The notes: a model not told the origin generated them from the sequence alone. Counted from the first letter of the stretch, positions 27,681 to 36,942 are shown. The stretch: 64,000 nucleotides of DNA from DASSKK01 sp035690495 (GCA_035690495.1 DASSKK010000007.1:51653-115652); one strand, 5' to 3'. Program-made: numbers and translations.

Positions 27681-29714
27681 ATGGGTTTGACCTACCGGCC
27701 GTCGCTCGACGGTTTGCGTGCACTCGCGATGTACCTCATCGTCCTTTTTCATGCCGGTGTGCCTGGAGTGGGCGGTTCGTTTATTTCTGTCGATCTGTTC
27801 TTCGTGCTCTCGGGGTATCTGGTTACCAGCATCCTGGTCGGCGAAACCGAGTCCACCGGGCGGTTGCGGCTCGGCGCGTTCTATGCCCGGCGGGTACGCC
27901 GCCTGCTGCCCGCCGCCGTCGTCGCTGTGGTGGGAACGAGTCTGCTGTTCTTGCTGATTGATCCCGTGGTGCGACGGCTGCAGATCATCGGCGATGCTCA
28001 GGGTGCGCTGCTGTACTTCGCCAACTGGCGGTTCATCGCCCAAGCCAACGACTACTTCGCCCCGACGATCGACAAGAGCCCGTTCTTGCACTACTGGACG
28101 TTGTCGATCGAGGAGCAGTTCTATCTGGTCTTTCCCATCTTGTTGTTGCTGCTGGTGAAGCTGCGGCGTCGGTTGGTCTTGCCGGGACTGTGTCTGATCA
28201 CCGGGGCGTCGATCGGGCTGCAGTTCTACTGGTCCCAGGTCGACCCGAACCACGCCTACTACGGCACCGACGCCCGCATGTATCAGCTCGCGGCGGGGGC
28301 GGTTCTCGCGATCGTGTTGCGCCGCCGTCCCTATCTCCTGGGCGGCGGCGAGGCGCGCGTGGTGGCCGTGACAGGCATGGTCGGATTCCTCGGTCTGTGC
28401 CTCGGCGCGGTGCCTCTGGACCGCCCGACTCGTGGCGTATTCGGCACGTTGGCGTGCGTGCTGCTGATCGCCGGACTGATGCAAGCCGAGCACCAGCGCC
28501 TGGGCAGGTGGCTCTCGAGTCGGACGCCGGTCTACCTGGGCAAGCTGTCCTATGCGACGTACCTCTGGCACTGGCCGATCCTGCTGGCCTTGGAGCACAT
28601 CTTGAAGATCAGCTCGGTGACCCTCGCCGCGATGTCCGCCCTGTTGGCCACGGGGATTGCCGCGGCATCGGCCGAACTTCTGGAACGGCCAGTGCTGGGC
28701 TCGTCGTGGCTGGGCCGGTTCCGGTGGCGGACCGCGGTGAGCGGGGTGGGCTGCAGCGCGCTGGTGGCCGCTCTCGTCGTACCCCTGATCCTGTCCAGCC
28801 AGCAATCTCCGGCCCTGGTGTCGGCGAAGAACGACGGGTACGGCAAGCAGATCGCCAAGGCAGAGGGCAACACCGAGAAGGCCCCCTCCGACATCAACTG
28901 GAAGCATGTGGATTCCGACAAGGGCACGACCCACACCTGCGCCGAAGATGCACCACAGGACTGCATTGTCGTGAGAGGCTCGGGCCCGACCGTGGTCGTG
29001 GTCGGCGACAGCCAAGCCCGGATGCTGTCGAAGATGTTCACTAATCTGGCCAAGAAGCACGACTTCACTTTGGCGATGAACGACATCCCGAACTGCACCT
29101 GGCAAGAGAACCTGCAGGTCACGGCAACCACCAAGGCCCATCGGGACGCATGTACGCAGGCTCGCGTCGGCTGGTACGAGAAGGTGCTACCAAGGCTCCA
29201 CCCCGACCTGGTGATCGTGGTGAGCTATCCGCGGGACAACAAGCGCGAGGCGACCAAGGGCGACCATGCCGTGCGGCAGCGCAACGGACGGCACGACCCC
29301 TTGGAGAAGGCCATCCACCGGGCCACCATGCGCACCGCCCGCACCATCGAGAAGAGTTCCAGGTTGCTGATGATCGAGAACGTCATCGTGCCGATCACCT
29401 TCGATCCCAACACGTGTCTGACCAGTGGAAAGTCCATCGCGCGGTGTTCGGTGCCCGTGCCGACTGAGCACTCACCCAGCAACGGCTTCTACCAGGCTGC
29501 GGCGGCGGAGTCGCCGAAGGCGTACACGGCAAATCTCAACCCGGCTCTCTGCCCGTCTGCGCCGATCTGCAGGCCGATCGTGGACGGCACCGTCGTCTGG
29601 CGGAACAAGCGCCACTACACACCCGGTTACGCCGACGCACGCAGAGCCCAGGTGTGGAAGCTCATCAAGGAGAGCGGCGCGCTCAACGAGCTCGTGCAAG
29701 ACAGTCAGGAGTGA
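27681..29714 (+). CDS. Acyltransferase-3/SGNH O-acetyltransferase (OafA-like)
   Basis: The 677-residue protein begins MGLTYRPSLDGLRALAMYLI. Residues 1-370 form the acyltransferase-3 membrane domain, with the catalytic His in VLFHAGVPG and the FISVDLFFVLSGYL and YLWHWPIL motifs. Residues 420-670 are an extracytoplasmic SGNH domain (VVVVGDSQARMLSK). Such proteins move acetyl groups across the membrane onto surface polysaccharides or peptidoglycan. It is full length, unlike the truncated copy at 23158-24333. Confidence 0.92.
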   Translation: MGLTYRPSLDGLRALAMYLIVLFHAGVPGVGGSFISVDLFFVLSGYLVTSILVGETESTGRLRLGAFYARRVRRLLPAAVVAVVGTSLLFLLIDPVVRRLQIIGDAQGALLYFANWRFIAQANDYFAPTIDKSPFLHYWTLSIEEQFYLVFPILLLLLVKLRRRLVLPGLCLITGASIGLQFYWSQVDPNHAYYGTDARMYQLAAGAVLAIVLRRRPYLLGGGEARVVAVTGMVGFLGLCLGAVPLDRPTRGVFGTLACVLLIAGLMQAEHQRLGRWLSSRTPVYLGKLSYATYLWHWPILLALEHILKISSVTLAAMSALLATGIAAASAELLERPVLGSSWLGRFRWRTAVSGVGCSALVAALVVPLILSSQQSPALVSAKNDGYGKQIAKAEGNTEKAPSDINWKHVDSDKGTTHTCAEDAPQDCIVVRGSGPTVVVVGDSQARMLSKMFTNLAKKHDFTLAMNDIPNCTWQENLQVTATTKAHRDACTQARVGWYEKVLPRLHPDLVIVVSYPRDNKREATKGDHAVRQRNGRHDPLEKAIHRATMRTARTIEKSSRLLMIENVIVPITFDPNTCLTSGKSIARCSVPVPTEHSPSNGFYQAAAAESPKAYTANLNPALCPSAPICRPIVDGTVVWRNKRHYTPGYADARRAQVWKLIKESGALNELVQDSQE

Positions 29715-30017
29715 GAGCAGCCATTGTCGGTTTGCACCGATCACCACCGAAGTGCAACGGGTCACGAAGGGTTTGCAGTCATGAGGCGGGTCGGCTCGTC
29801 GGCGTACACAAACGGCATGTCGCTCAGCGCATCGGAGTTCTTTGAGGCGGGGATGTCCCTGCCTCTGTGGTGCGCAAGGAGGTGCGCTGAGGCTCCTGGC
29901 GTCGGTCGAGCCGGATGCGGCTTTCGACAGGGCCGCCGAGGGGTGGTTCACAATGAGGCCGCTGCAGCCTACGACGCACGGAAGGCCGACCCGTCGCGGG
30001 CGATCCCGGCCGAGACG
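29715..30017. other. Remnant region before an antitoxin-like fragment
   Basis: No intact gene is supported. A short plus-strand stretch around 29950-30010 (EAAAAYDARKADPSRAIPAE) resembles the end of a small addiction-module protein, suggesting a decayed toxin-antitoxin locus. Confidence 0.35.
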
Positions 30018-30171
30018 GATGGCTCGTGGCCCGGCTGCGCAACCAAGAAGGCAGTCCACTGCAGGAACCAGTCAGCCGCCACGCGCGCGAACGAGCGATC
30101 CGGCGCCTCGCGGAGCTCGGACTCGAAGCAGATGAGATTCGTGGTGCTCTACGACGCGCCGGCAAGATCTA
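30018..30171 (+). pseudogene. 3' remnant of an XRE antitoxin-like gene
   Basis: The last about 48 codons read SRHARERAIRRLAELGLEAD, closely matching the end of the gene at 19177-19836, stop codon included. Everything upstream, including the HTH, is missing. This is a truncated duplicate 10 kb away in the same island, lying next to an IS110 element that may have caused the loss. Confidence 0.8.
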
Positions 30172-30420
30172 GCGGTGCCGCTCCTTGGTGTTGGTGAGGT
30201 CTTCGGGGGGCTTTACCGCTCTACCGGAGGGTGGTTCTCAATGCCGTCAACGGACGCCACTGCGAGAAGGGTGGGGACGAGTCGAGGCGATCGGGACGTC
30301 GTCACATGAAGTCTCTGGACGATCAGAATCCCGATGCCGGATGACGCCCCCAAGCGAGACACGCCTCCGGACAGGGCATACGGAACACTTGGCGAGTCCC
30401 ATGCAGCCTGATGCGATGAA

Positions 30421-31640
30421 GGAGCGGGGCCTCCGCTCCTCGTGCGGTCCCAGCGGATGCTGGGGGTGTACTCAACTTCGACGACGAAGGAGGCCCCTCA
30501 TGTCAGAGTATGCAGGACAGCAGTTCGTGGGTATCGACTTGCACCGTCGGCGCAGCGTGATCGTTAGGACCACGGCCGAGGGTGAGGTGCTGGAGGCGAC
30601 CCGTATCTCCAACGATGTGGAGATGCTCACCCGGGTGATCGGTCGCGCGGGGGAATCACCGGAGGTGGTGTTGGAGGCGACCTATGGCTGGTACTGGGCC
30701 GTGGACGCGTTGCGGCAGGCGGGGGCGCAGGTGCATTTGGCGCATCCGCTGGGGGTGAAGGCGTTCGAGTATCGGCGGGTGAAGAACGATTTTCGCGACG
30801 CCGCCGATCTGGCGGACCTGCTGCGGATGGGGCGGCTGCCGCAGGCCTGGATCGCTCCGCCGGCGACCCGGGAGCTGCGCGAGCTGGTGCGCCATCGTGC
30901 CAAGCTGGTCGGGCTGCGTTCGCACTGCAAGGCCGAGATCCATGCCGTGCTGGCCAAGTGTGGTGTCCAAGTCACGCTCAGCGACCTGTTCGGGATCGAG
31001 GGAAGCCAGCTGCTCGACCGGGTCGCGCTGCCTGCCCCCTATGCTGCCCGAGTCCAGTCGCTGCGCCGTCTGATCGACGACCTGCAAGACGAGGTCGACC
31101 GGTTCACCCAGCTCAGCCAGGGTCGGCTGGCCGGCGAGCCCGGGTTCGTCGCGTTGCAGCAGCTGCCCGGAGTCGGCCAGGTGCTGGCTGCGGTGTTCTG
31201 GGCGGAGGTCGGCGACGTCGGTCGGTTCGACAACGCGCACCAGCTTGCGTGCTGGGCGGGGTTGACACCCAAGCATCACGAGTCCGACACCCACGTCCAC
31301 CGGGGCCGGATCACCAAGCAGGGATCCAGGCTGGTGCGATGGGCGGCGGTGGAGTCGGTCAAGACCCTCGGGTCTGGAACTGTGCTCGGCGCCTACAAGA
31401 AGCAGGTCGCCGACCGGCGCGGGAAGAACATCGGCGCCGTCGCGGCAGCCCGCAAGCAAACCGAGTTCGTCTTCTACGCCCTGCGAGATCACCACGTCCG
31501 TGCCCTGCACCGACCCGTGCAGGTGCCCGCGGCATGAGACCCCCGAACCCGATGGCCGACCGCGAGGCCGTGCAGGTCATGATCCCCGCCTACCAGCGGC
31601 GCGATCGATCCTTCTGATTGACCCCGACCGGCCATCGACC
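30421..31640 (+). mobile_element. IS110-family insertion sequence, ends approximate
   Basis: The transposase gene at 30500-31537 is intact. IS110 elements lack clear terminal inverted repeats and usually make no target duplication, so the ends cannot be set from sequence alone. A perfect 7-bp hairpin (GGAGCGG/CCGCTCC, 30421-30439) lies 60 bp before the transposase start and may belong to the left end. I see no duplicated flank. Confidence 0.6.
30500..31537 (+). CDS. IS110-family transposase (DEDD recombinase)
   Basis: The 345-residue protein starts at ATG 30500 with an AAGGAGG ribosome-binding site. The N-terminal RuvC-like DEDD domain starts FVGIDLHRRRSVI, with later acidic residues in VVLEATYGWY and the KNDFRDAADLADLL segment. 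The C-terminal transposase_20 domain has QLPGVGQVLAAVFWAEVGD and a serine in TKQGSRLVRWA. This is the full set for an active IS110 enzyme, and the length is normal. Confidence 0.93.
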   Translation: MSEYAGQQFVGIDLHRRRSVIVRTTAEGEVLEATRISNDVEMLTRVIGRAGESPEVVLEATYGWYWAVDALRQAGAQVHLAHPLGVKAFEYRRVKNDFRDAADLADLLRMGRLPQAWIAPPATRELRELVRHRAKLVGLRSHCKAEIHAVLAKCGVQVTLSDLFGIEGSQLLDRVALPAPYAARVQSLRRLIDDLQDEVDRFTQLSQGRLAGEPGFVALQQLPGVGQVLAAVFWAEVGDVGRFDNAHQLACWAGLTPKHHESDTHVHRGRITKQGSRLVRWAAVESVKTLGSGTVLGAYKKQVADRRGKNIGAVAAARKQTEFVFYALRDHHVRALHRPVQVPAA

Positions 31641-32084
31641 CACAGCCTGGAGGCGAACCCCATCATGCGGCCTCGTCCGTGCCACCTGCGCACGACGAGC
31701 GTCTCGAAGGGATGACCGAGCAGCCAGCACGACTTGCTCCCCCACACCCCGGAACCCGGCGATGATGCGACAACCGCCCCAACACCTGCGACCACCACGG
31801 AAGTGACCCCCGGCCAACCCCCTCGACAACCCCACAAGGATGCACCGAGCAGGACCGGCGTCAAGGCCCTACGGCCGCTACGCGGTCGGGCTCCGCCCGA
31901 GCCTTGACCCCGGCCCTTACCTCGGCGCGCTCAAAGGCGTGGGTCGAGGGCAAGAAAGTGGGAGCCGACCATCTCTTGACCGGCCCCGCTCCTCCAGGGA
32001 TGACCTGCGGCGTCCCACAGCGGGTTCCTGCAAAGAGACACGTCATGTCAGATCTGAGAAGGGTGGGTATTGCGGGCGAGATCG
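31538..32084. other. Non-coding stretch downstream of IS110
   Basis: No gene is supported on either strand. The first part probably includes the IS110 right end; the rest is low-information sequence leading into a decayed SRPBCC gene. Confidence 0.4.
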
Positions 32085-32540
32085 ATTTGGGCAGAGTTCG
32101 ATGGACGCCTTGAGGTATTCGAACTCGTTCGAGCGTGTTTACGGTCCTTCTCCACGCCCCGGCAGACGCGGAAGCCGCGTTCGATCAGTCGCCCCCATCG
32201 GTCCTGGAATCGGGCCCATACGGTTGCGCTGACGCGAGATCTTCGGAGGTGGGGTCGATCCGCCAGGTCACACCCTCGTCGAGCGTTATCCCGAGCCCCG
32301 CCAGCTAGGACTCCTTGGGCTTCCCACGTGAGGACCTCGCCGGGCTCGAAGCGGATGATGGTTCCGGTGGCCGTGCCCGGGATGCCCGCGATGCGTTCTT
32401 GTATGCGCAGCCGACCACCCTGTCGCAACGGCGGCGGGTCCAGATGTCCCAGTTGGTAGTGCTCCGGGCTGGACTGCAGCCACCATCGGTCGAGGTCGGC
32501 CTCCTCGCTCAGTGGCCGGCGATCAGACGGGCGCATCGTC
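32085..32540 (-). pseudogene. SRPBCC-family protein, multiply frameshifted
   Basis: Consecutive pieces on the minus strand in different frames build an SRPBCC (polyketide cyclase/START-like) protein. They are LRIQERIAGIPGTATGTIIR with FEPGEVLTWEAQ, then GITLDEGVTWRIDPTSEDLA, then ATVWARFQDRWGRLIERGFR with GVEKDRKHAR, then EFEYLKASIEL. At least three frame changes occur within 400 bp, so the gene is dead. An intact SRPBCC gene lies about 500 bp away on the same strand. Confidence 0.7.
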
Positions 32541-32873
32541 GTCGCGCGGCACGGAGGGCGGGCGCAGCCGCCCTTTGCGCGGCGAGGGGGCGGGGTCGTT
32601 ATCCGGGGTCCGGGTCTTGGTGCGGCCTTTGGTGTGTGCGTCGACAACCCTGAGTACCCAGACTCGTGCGCTCATGGCAGTTTCGTCGTAGTAGGGAGCC
32701 TGCGCCCATAGCTGTCGATAGGCCTGGATGAGCATCGCCTGTGCGTTGGCGGTGCCCTCGACGCGACATCGGACGAGCCGGTAGGCGTAGGGGACGGTGT
32801 CGTCGTACACCCTCGCGAACGCGCGACGGTCGCCGTGTCCAGCAGACTTCAGGTCCTGCTCGACGGTGCCCAT
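32523..32873 (-). CDS. ECF-sigma-like region 2 protein without region 4
   Basis: The 116-residue protein starts at ATG 32873. Residues 10-80 resemble sigma-70 region 2 of ECF/SigK-type factors (GDRRAFARVYDDTVPYAYRL; later AQMLIQ-like helix, RVWVLRVVDAHTKG). Only a proline/arginine-rich tail follows, and region 4 is absent, so it cannot recognise -35 elements in the usual way. It may be a truncated sigma gene or a degenerate adaptor. It lies just before the dead SRPBCC gene. Confidence 0.5.
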   Translation of the reverse strand: MGTVEQDLKSAGHGDRRAFARVYDDTVPYAYRLVRCRVEGTANAQAMLIQAYRQLWAQAPYYDETAMSARVWVLRVVDAHTKGRTKTRTPDNDPAPSPRKGRLRPPSVPRDDDAPV

Positions 32874-33037
32874 GGCCTCGCCTCTTCCGGCCAATCCTTC
32901 CCGATGTATGGCCGTCGGTACCCGCATGGGGGCAGTTGCACACCCGGCCAGGACCTCGGAGTGACCCTGTCGCTGCCGATGCGCTGGACCCTCACGCCGT
33001 GGCTGTTCGCCGTCGGCGGCGGTTGGGCGGCAGGTGC

Positions 33038-33631
33038 CTATTGGGTGGACCGGTAGCGACGTTCGGCTTCTTCGCCTACGGCGTCGAGGGATTCTCGGAC
33101 GGCGTCTTCCCAGGCTGTTGCGACGATGTCGCCCCATCGTGCACCGAGTGACCACAGGTCGGTGCCGAGTTCTCCTGCGTAGTTCAGCCGTGTGCGGTCG
33201 CCGTGCTGTTCGAGGGCGAAGTGCTCGACCACGTGGGGGACCGGGCCTCGGGTGAGCCGGAAGTCGACCCGTTCGGGACGGGTGAAGCGGACGGTCTCGA
33301 GCGTGGTTGCCACCAACCCGCCTCGCACCGGGGTGCGATGCGCGGCCAGCACCATGTCGGTGCCGCGCTCGAGCACTGTGATCTTCTCGGCTTCGGTTCG
33401 GGTCTGGCGGCCGAGGTAGGGCTCGCTCAAGATGGTGAACACCATCTCGCGGGGCGCGGCAATGTCGATCGAGTGCGGCCCGAGCGGTCGGGTGCGTCGC
33501 CCCACTCCGAGGTCGACGGGGATGGCACCTGTGACGAGTCCGAGGTAGCCACCGAGGCCCATGCTGGCGCCGGCGCCGATGAGGATCGAGGCTTGCACGC
33601 CTCGACGTGGTCGCGTGGCCAACTCACTCAC
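33038..33631 (-). CDS. SRPBCC-family protein with N-terminal membrane segment
   Basis: The 197-residue protein has a likely GTG start at 33631 (encoding MSELATRPRRG). One hydrophobic glycine-rich helix near residues 15-40 (GAGASMGLGGYLGLVTGAIP) precedes an SRPBCC domain (SIDIAAPREMVFTILSEPYL, later EHFALEQHGDRTRLNYAGEL). It probably binds a hydrophobic ligand at the membrane. It starts 35 nt after the stop of a small membrane protein gene, with which it likely forms an operon. Confidence 0.7.
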   Translation of the reverse strand: MSELATRPRRGVQASILIGAGASMGLGGYLGLVTGAIPVDLGVGRRTRPLGPHSIDIAAPREMVFTILSEPYLGRQTRTEAEKITVLERGTDMVLAAHRTPVRGGLVATTLETVRFTRPERVDFRLTRGPVPHVVEHFALEQHGDRTRLNYAGELGTDLWSLGARWGDIVATAWEDAVRESLDAVGEEAERRYRSTQ

Positions 33632-33665
33632 CTGTCGTGTTGTTGCGACATGACGGCTTAGCGAT

Positions 33666-34094
33666 TCACGGTAGTGGTGCGTTCGGGTCGCCTGCGGGCA
33701 GGTGTGGTAGCGCTCGACGACCGCCGGCCACCTTGACCGACAGGGCCATACATGCCACGAACACCACCTCGAGGAACAGCGAAGCCAGGCCAAGCAGATC
33801 CTCAGATGACGAAGCCCAGGTCTCGTGATAGCCGAGCGGCAGCCCAGAGGTGCGGCTGACCACGAAGGCAACGAACATCACCACGCTGATCAGACCGCCG
33901 AGGAGCCAGCCTGGAGTGCGCAGTCGGTTCTGATCGGAGGCCAGGGCCACCATCACGAAGCCGAGCAGCGCCGATCCGATGAGGAACAACACTCCGATGT
34001 AGAGCTTCTCCTCCAAGTGATCCGGCGCAAGGTAGAGGTGGATGCCGAGCATCACGAACGCGACGCCCACCGCCAGCCAGCGCAAGGGCTTCAC
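33666..34094 (-). CDS. Small four-helix membrane protein
   Basis: The 142-residue protein with a GTG start at 34094 has four predicted membrane helices (WLAVGVAFVMLGIHLYL, IGVLFLIGSALLGFVMVAL, GGLISVVMFVAFVVS, SLFLEVVFVACMALSV). Charged, His-containing residues (HLYLAPDHLEEK) lie in the first loop. Function is unknown. Its start overlaps the stop of the preceding reading frame (GTGA), so it was probably translated by coupling. Confidence 0.65.
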   Translation of the reverse strand: MKPLRWLAVGVAFVMLGIHLYLAPDHLEEKLYIGVLFLIGSALLGFVMVALASDQNRLRTPGWLLGGLISVVMFVAFVVSRTSGLPLGYHETWASSSEDLLGLASLFLEVVFVACMALSVKVAGGRRALPHLPAGDPNAPLP

Positions 34095-34351
34095 ACCACC
34101 AGACGTAGTTTGCCGCGGGTCTCGGCGAGCAAGTTCGGGTCCAGCAACCATGCGTCATCATCCTTCAGTTCCATCATCCCGGCGACGCCGGAACGCGACA
34201 ACGCCCCTGGCACTTCAAGGACGATCAACCCCGGGTTCGTATCAGGAACCCGCCGCGGATGGGTCGCGAGGACAACCTGCCTACTTTCGTCGGGCTTGAC
34301 AGTCGAGTGGGCTTGGGATCGCCACGCAGGCATGCAGGGTGCGAGCCGCAC
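34091..34351 (-). CDS. Hypothetical, probably 5'-truncated, coupled to the membrane gene
   Basis: The reading ends at 34091 in a GTGA overlap with the next gene. The last about 60 residues look protein-like (TNPGLIVLEVPGALSRSGVA, MELKDDDAWLLDPNLLAET). The first 25 residues look random and no ribosome-binding site is seen, so the natural 5' end may be lost. No family is recognised. Confidence 0.35.
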   Translation of the reverse strand: MRLAPCMPAWRSQAHSTVKPDESRQVVLATHPRRVPDTNPGLIVLEVPGALSRSGVAGMMELKDDDAWLLDPNLLAETRGKLRLVV

Positions 34352-34540
34352 TCTTCGTTCTGCAAGGGGAACGGCGAGCGGTCACGAGCCCAACCCGCCC
34401 TGCGCGACCCCGTTACGTTCCCCTTTGATCACCGGAAAAGGATCCGCTTGCGGGACGTGTCTCCTCTCGCGGTCGCGCTCTCATGCCGATGATCGGGCGG
34501 CACATGGCCACGTCAGCAGCGGTGCACAACGCTGCCAGCG

Positions 34541-35299
34541 CTACTGGGCGGAGAAGAGAACAAGTTCGTCACCCCAAGAGTCCACGACGTCCCCACAGAC
34601 GGTCGTGTCGTGGGCGACATCCCAGGCGCGAACCTCTCGGTCGATGACCGTAAACGTGCGCCGGATAGCGTCCGCGTCACCGGCAAGGATCCGCCCCAGC
34701 TCGGGCAGGAACGCCTCCGCCGAAAACTCCGGAACGCCCAGAGGGTGCGTCTGCAGCTCCCACGGCAAATACTTGTTGTAGGGCCGAAGCCGCCCGGCAA
34801 GCGTGAACATGACGTGCAGCAGCCAGGACACCGACTCCCCAGCGTCGAGCCTTGCCTCGAGCGTGCGGCCATCGCGGTGGTTCTTCAGGGCGCGATACGC
34901 AAAGTTCAAATAGCCGTCGAGACGGTCCTGGTCGATCAGCACCCAACGCTGCTCGTCGTCGTCGACCGTCGCCTGCCGCCGGACAGCCTCCGTGATGCGC
35001 CCGCCGGTTAGGTCTCGGAGCACCTGCGCGTAGGCGAACGACCAGCGAAAGTACCACCCTCCCGTGCCGTGGCGATCCACCCGCTCTAGCTCTGCGACCG
35101 AGCAGTAGATCTCGTCGATCGCCGAGTTGTGGCTGGTCTCCCGCTCCACGTCGTCGTCTCGAACGACGTAGACGTCGACATCCGAGCGCTCGGTGGCCAT
35201 GCCGCGCGCAGCCGAGCCGCTTAGCACGAGCCCGAGGATGGTCGAATCCTCGCTCGCGACTAGTTCGTCAAGGGCCTTGCGGGCTGCCTGGGACAACAT
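34541..35299 (-). CDS. Nucleotidyltransferase-fold protein
   Basis: The 252-residue protein has the pol-beta nucleotidyltransferase core near residues 25-50 (LVLSGSAARGMATERSDVDV), with the GS motif and the DxD metal-binding pair. A helical C-terminal domain follows. This resembles aminoglycoside- or MNT-type nucleotidyltransferases and stand-alone KNTase-fold enzymes. No HEPN partner is adjacent, so a MNT-HEPN toxin-antitoxin role is not supported. The substrate is unknown. Confidence 0.8.
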   Translation of the reverse strand: MLSQAARKALDELVASEDSTILGLVLSGSAARGMATERSDVDVYVVRDDDVERETSHNSAIDEIYCSVAELERVDRHGTGGWYFRWSFAYAQVLRDLTGGRITEAVRRQATVDDDEQRWVLIDQDRLDGYLNFAYRALKNHRDGRTLEARLDAGESVSWLLHVMFTLAGRLRPYNKYLPWELQTHPLGVPEFSAEAFLPELGRILAGDADAIRRTFTVIDREVRAWDVAHDTTVCGDVVDSWGDELVLFSAQ

Positions 35300-35585
35300 C
35301 GCGACGACGGTAACGTGACCAATTCCGTCGCGCTATCGAGTTTCTGGGGTGACGCGCAACGACCGGTCATGCCGCGCTGAGCATCGTCTCGACGTCGCCG
35401 GGTTCTGACCGAGCGCGTGCCCGTCGAGTCTTCCTTCGGGTAAGACACGCTCATGCCCGTGGGTGCCAGCGCGGCGGGCACGCACTCAACTGCCGCTGTC
35501 GGGGCGAAGCGTCCGATCATGCCGCGGACAGTGAAGCTCTGACGTGTTGAGGCGCGGACCATCTGTATCCCTGCACACTGACTCC
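35300..35585. other. Intergenic region
   Basis: No gene is supported between the divergent nucleotidyltransferase and hypothetical genes. The two promoters should be here, but no clear boxes are visible. Confidence 0.4.
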
Positions 35586-35975
35586 ATGACGGTCAACCTC
35601 GCTTGGCGCGACGCGGTCCGCGCAGCCTGTGACCCCGTCTTCGCTGCGGCGGATGCGGAGTTCAAATGGAACGACTCAGTCGCCTTCGACGCGGAACACC
35701 CAGCGCTGTTGTGGGAGGCCGAACCTGCTCGCTTCGCCGCTCGGTACCCAGACAGCCGAATCGAGGAATCGTACGGCGACCAGTGGCCGGGTGTGTCCTG
35801 CATCGACTACTGGGTTTACGTCGACCCGGTGACGATGGTCGCCCACCTGTCGGTGGAAGGCTGGAACCGCACAGACGACTCCGTCGACCTCACGGGTGAC
35901 GGCCGCGTGGATGGGCGGCGTCTCGCCTCGGAGTTCGCCCACATCCTCGGCGTTGCGTTGCCTCGCCACACGTAA
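35586..35975 (+). CDS. Hypothetical protein
   Basis: The 129-residue protein starts at ATG 35586 (MTVNLAWRDAVRAACDPVFA). It is acidic and soluble, with SVEGWNRTDDSVDLTGDGRV in the C-terminal half. No family is recognised. Codon use and frame look like a real actinobacterial gene. It stands alone in the island. Confidence 0.6.
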   Translation: MTVNLAWRDAVRAACDPVFAAADAEFKWNDSVAFDAEHPALLWEAEPARFAARYPDSRIEESYGDQWPGVSCIDYWVYVDPVTMVAHLSVEGWNRTDDSVDLTGDGRVDGRRLASEFAHILGVALPRHT

Positions 35976-36200
35976 GTCAACATCCTAGCCTCAATCCGCG
36001 TGGCCATACGAAGCAAGTGGGGCCGCGGGGTTGCGTCGCCGATGAGGGATCCTCCAACACGATGTTGCTGCTTTACCGCTACGTCGGCCTTCCCAGAAGG
36101 GTGCCGCATCCCAGGGCACCCATCGCAAGGGCAGCGCCGCGCCGCCTAGACGCGCTAGCGTGCGGTGCCATGAGTGCGGCCAGGTCCTGGAGAGGAACGC

Positions 36201-36335
36201 GTGGACGCGCTGCTGACAGCACTGTCGGACGTCGGAGTGTCGATGTCTCGTGCTGCGGCTGGCGAGCTGATCGATGAGCGAGTTCAGTTCGTCGCTGGGC
36301 AGATGCGCGTGACTGCACCGACCGCGCGGAGGTAA
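36201..36335 (+). CDS. Small hypothetical protein
   Basis: A GTG at 36201 follows a good ribosome-binding site (GGAGAGG). The 44 residues begin MDALLTALSDVGVSMSRAAA and end ...TAPTARR before TAA at 36333. The same frame then continues LTDEAISGLAQSLAF to a second stop, so the first stop may be a recent nonsense change. Function is unknown. Confidence 0.45.
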   Translation: MDALLTALSDVGVSMSRAAAGELIDERVQFVAGQMRVTAPTARR

Positions 36336-36389
36336 CTGACCGACGAGGCGATCAGCGGGTTGGCGCAGTCGCTGGCGTTCTAGTTCGTC

Positions 36390-36799
36390 GTGGAGACTCC
36401 GGGCGCCGATCTCCTCTCTGCCCCGCGCGACGCGAGGATCTCGGTGCGGCTGGCCGGCCGGGTCAGCGCTGGTCTGGCCGCGGCCCTGCGAGTCCGGCTT
36501 GCCGAGCGCGAGGACCTACAGCCCACGCGTGAGGCCGCCGCACAGATTGCGCACGCCCAAGGAGCCCTCGGCCTGTGCATCGCCGACCAGGTCGCCGACG
36601 ATCTCGAAGGCGAGCCATGGATCCCTGCGCCGGGGGCGCCGCTCCGCCGAGGCGCCCGATACCTGGAGAGCGCCGCCGGTTGGTCGAGGAGGGCGTTGTC
36701 GGCTATGCCACGGATCCCGCTGAGACTCCAGGCCTCCCTGACGCACTTCGCCGCGACGCCGAGTCACTGCGGATCTCGCCGATGGTGCTCGCTGATTGA
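36390..36799 (+). CDS. Hypothetical protein, possible frameshift
   Basis: A GTG at 36390 opens a helical protein (SVRLAGRVSAGLAAALRVRL, EREDLQPTREAAAQIAHAQ). Near 36650 the protein-like signal moves to the -1 frame (LVEEGVVGYATDPAETPGLP, RRDAESLRISPMVLAD) and ends at 36799. This may be one gene with a frameshift or two overlapping genes. It is the last gene before the right island end. Confidence 0.4.
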
Positions 36800-36942
36800 C
36801 CGCTGCGGGCCCACCCCGGTCCAGGCGACGAGGGCATGCCGACGCCGTGCGTGGGCTACCCGACGGCGTCACCGGCGAGTGACCTGCGAGTCGGTCGCCG
36901 TGCTCGTGATCAGACGAGGGCCGCCAAGTCCTTCCCCCACCA

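Noticed and set aside
27651..29141. 496-codon minus-strand frame over the acyltransferase gene
   Set aside because: Gln/His/Arg-rich antisense composition, while the plus strand encodes a complete OafA-like protein.
34541..35299. MNT-HEPN toxin-antitoxin module
   Set aside because: The nucleotidyltransferase fold has no HEPN-domain neighbour.
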